Of a DNA stretch of 64,000 nucleotides, positions 62,966 to 64,000 are shown piece after piece (position 1 is the first letter of the stretch; every line of letters starts with the position of its first letter). The stretch lies in assembly GCA_017450705.1 (NCBI GenBank), contig JAFSTC010000018.1, positions 18,058 to 82,057 of the forward strand. The letters run 5' to 3'. A program made the position numbers and the translations under genes. Below the pieces are notes generated by a model. It ran no database searches and was not told where the DNA came from. It saw only the letters and a list, made by a program, of their open reading frames with translations. This DNA comes from Lentisphaeria bacterium. Its GTDB lineage: Bacteria > Verrucomicrobiota > Lentisphaeria > Victivallales > Victivallaceae.

Positions 62966-62994
62966 AACTTAATCCGCCGGCCGGAGTTTTTCAA
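62966..62994 (-). promoter_or_regulatory. Promoter at the start codon of the LacI-type gene
   Basis: Minus strand: TTGAAA (62989-62994), 17 nt, TAAGTT (62966-62971), 6 nt, ATG. The spacer contains the palindrome CCGGCCGG, a possible operator core. Confidence 0.7.
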
Positions 62995-63007
62995 ACGAAA
63001 AAAGGGA

Positions 63008-64000
63008 TCATTCACTCAGCAGGACGAGTTTGAAATCGCCGGGCGCGAGTGTGAACTTTTTTGTTATTGGAGTACGCTTCTCCCAGTCGGTCATTTTGAA
63101 ATTTTCCTTGAGACCGAGTGAAGACGCGTCGATCTCGAGATCCGCCGCCGCAGGCTCTTTGCACAGGTTCGCCGCGCAGACGAGAACTTTGCCGGGACGC
63201 TTGAAAAGGCCGATCCGGATGTCCTTCGACCCGGAACTCACGCTTTTCTGTTCGAAACAGGGTTCGAAGACGCAGTCCTTTTCGGCGATGCCGAATTCGG
63301 CCAGATTTTTGTAGAAAGCCTGATAAGTCCCGATGTCGAAATGCTCGTATTTCACCCGGATCGAGGTGCGCATGGTGATCCCGAAGGGCAGGCTCAGCGC
63401 GATGCAGCTTCTAGTAAGGACGGGAAACTCTTTCTTCCACCGTTCCGGCGGCATATTTTTGCGCAGCAGGCCGGGGAGGGCGAGGGGCTTTGCGCCGATC
63501 TGCCTGCCGGTGTAGGTGGCGAGGATCTCGTCCGCGGGGAAACACGCTGTCCGCGGGGATTCGCCGTAGTGCTGTTCCATGCCCAGCTGACCGTCGGCGA
63601 AGGAAAAGGCAGGGACGATGAGCGCGTTGGTCATGTGGGGCTCCACGTAGCGGGGATAGATATGAAACCGGGTGTGCATCATGGTGGCGAGCCTCTTGAC
63701 GTAACTGCGCAACTGCAGGATCCCGGCGTTCGAGTGGATTGTCCCCGAGGCGTCGATTTTTGCGACGGTCTCGGGATTGTCGTCGGGCATGAGGTAGGCG
63801 TCGTCGAGATTGATGCCGCGCAGACCGCACCGGAGCAGGATTTCATGATGGTACACCAGATAATCCTGCAGACTGGGAGTCAGGGTGCTCCGCCATACCC
63901 CGGTGTAGTTGATCCGCGCCGGGTTCCACCACTCGGACCGGAAGGCCTGCGCCCCCTCGTCGTAGCGGTAGACCAGCCGGGGATCCGTGTACATGATGGG
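63008..64000 (-). CDS. Hydrolase-like protein related to the DUF6067/GH123-type C-terminal region (5' end outside window)
   Basis: The reading frame is open to the right edge and encodes the last 330 residues. GLRGINLDDAYLMPDDN looks like a barrel-strand acidic motif. PRYVEPHMTNALIVPAFSF, GMEQHYGESPRT and MPPERWKKEFPVLTRSC follow, with a C-terminal beta domain (KVLVCAANLCKEPAAADLEI, FTLAPGDFKLVLL). It resembles the end of the giant at 14166-17681 in layout: acidic strand, glycine-aromatic loop, basic helix and beta tail. No signal can be judged because the N-terminus is missing. Substrate unknown; probably secreted carbohydrate-active. Confidence 0.65.
   Translation of the reverse strand, partial: PIMYTDPRLVYRYDEGAQAFRSEWWNPARINYTGVWRSTLTPSLQDYLVYHHEILLRCGLRGINLDDAYLMPDDNPETVAKIDASGTIHSNAGILQLRSYVKRLATMMHTRFHIYPRYVEPHMTNALIVPAFSFADGQLGMEQHYGESPRTACFPADEILATYTGRQIGAKPLALPGLLRKNMPPERWKKEFPVLTRSCIALSLPFGITMRTSIRVKYEHFDIGTYQAFYKNLAEFGIAEKDCVFEPCFEQKSVSSGSKDIRIGLFKRPGKVLVCAANLCKEPAAADLEIDASSLGLKENFKMTDWEKRTPITKKFTLAPGDFKLVLLSE

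Noticed and set aside
1..64000. CRISPR arrays, tRNA or rRNA genes, insertion sequences, prophage genes, known riboswitches
   Set aside because: Intergenic regions are short (longest about 340 nt) and hold promoters or hairpins only. No regularly spaced repeats, cloverleaf, transposase or integrase were found by reading.

Overview
The window is GC-rich, gene-dense bacterial chromosome. Its content points to a saccharolytic member of the Lentisphaerota (Victivallis-like), inferred from gene families only. The main evidence is five prepilin-type proteins with the [18 protein letters not shown]-terminus and a C-terminal H-X9-DG motif, four Gfo/Idh/MocA oxidoreductases, several LacI-type regulators and many large secreted carbohydrate-active proteins. 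No tRNA, rRNA, CRISPR array, transposase, phage gene or origin was seen. I placed 49 protein genes, two of them cut by the window edges.

Layout. 1-11 kb is mostly housekeeping: the recR tail, gltX, an abundant-looking membrane-anchored orphan, an M20 amidohydrolase, a K+ channel, a DUF3592 protein, a lipoprotein-type FMN-binding protein, sfsA, an arylamine N-acetyltransferase and a sodium:solute symporter. 11-23 kb (plus strand) is a secreted carbohydrate-degradation block: two tandem pseudopilins, a CE7 esterase, a LamG-containing giant, a third pseudopilin, a Gfo/Idh enzyme and a YetA/PL26-like giant. 23-30 kb holds miaA, an AraC regulator and a compact catabolic operon (alpha/beta hydrolase, Gfo/Idh, M55 D-aminopeptidase, enolase-superfamily enzyme, Gfo/Idh). 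30-36 kb (minus strand) has a MIF-type tautomerase, murG and an amino-sugar operon (ROK regulator, nagB, Gfo/Idh, nagA) ending in a clear terminator.

36-47 kb (minus strand) contains two consecutive operons of the same design: LacI-type regulator, then pseudopilin, then large secreted polysaccharide-active protein(s). One carries a heparinase II/III-like lyase. The other carries a CBM9/TIM-barrel protein, an orphan secreted protein and a GATase-like/PHP protein. This repeated regulator-pseudopilin-enzyme unit is the best candidate here for an under-described system. 48-58 kb (plus strand) is a translationally coupled exopolysaccharide operon: a GumC/Wzz-like protein with a degenerate kinase domain, a Wza-like exporter, an O-antigen ligase/polymerase, a glycosyltransferase, a GH9 hydrolase, an alkaline-phosphatase-superfamily enzyme and a pyruvyl transferase. 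It has a terminator-like hairpin in its leader. 58-64 kb holds an exported UGSC-like protein, a CDF metal transporter, a LacI regulator and a truncated hydrolase-like gene.

Most promoters look sigma70-like: TTGAnn or TTGCnn, then 16-17 nt, then TATATT or similar. Two LacI-type genes have this promoter exactly 6 nt before ATG, implying leaderless mRNAs. Gene starts were chosen by Shine-Dalgarno spacing, translational coupling and family N-termini. All family calls are from reading the sequence; no database search was possible.
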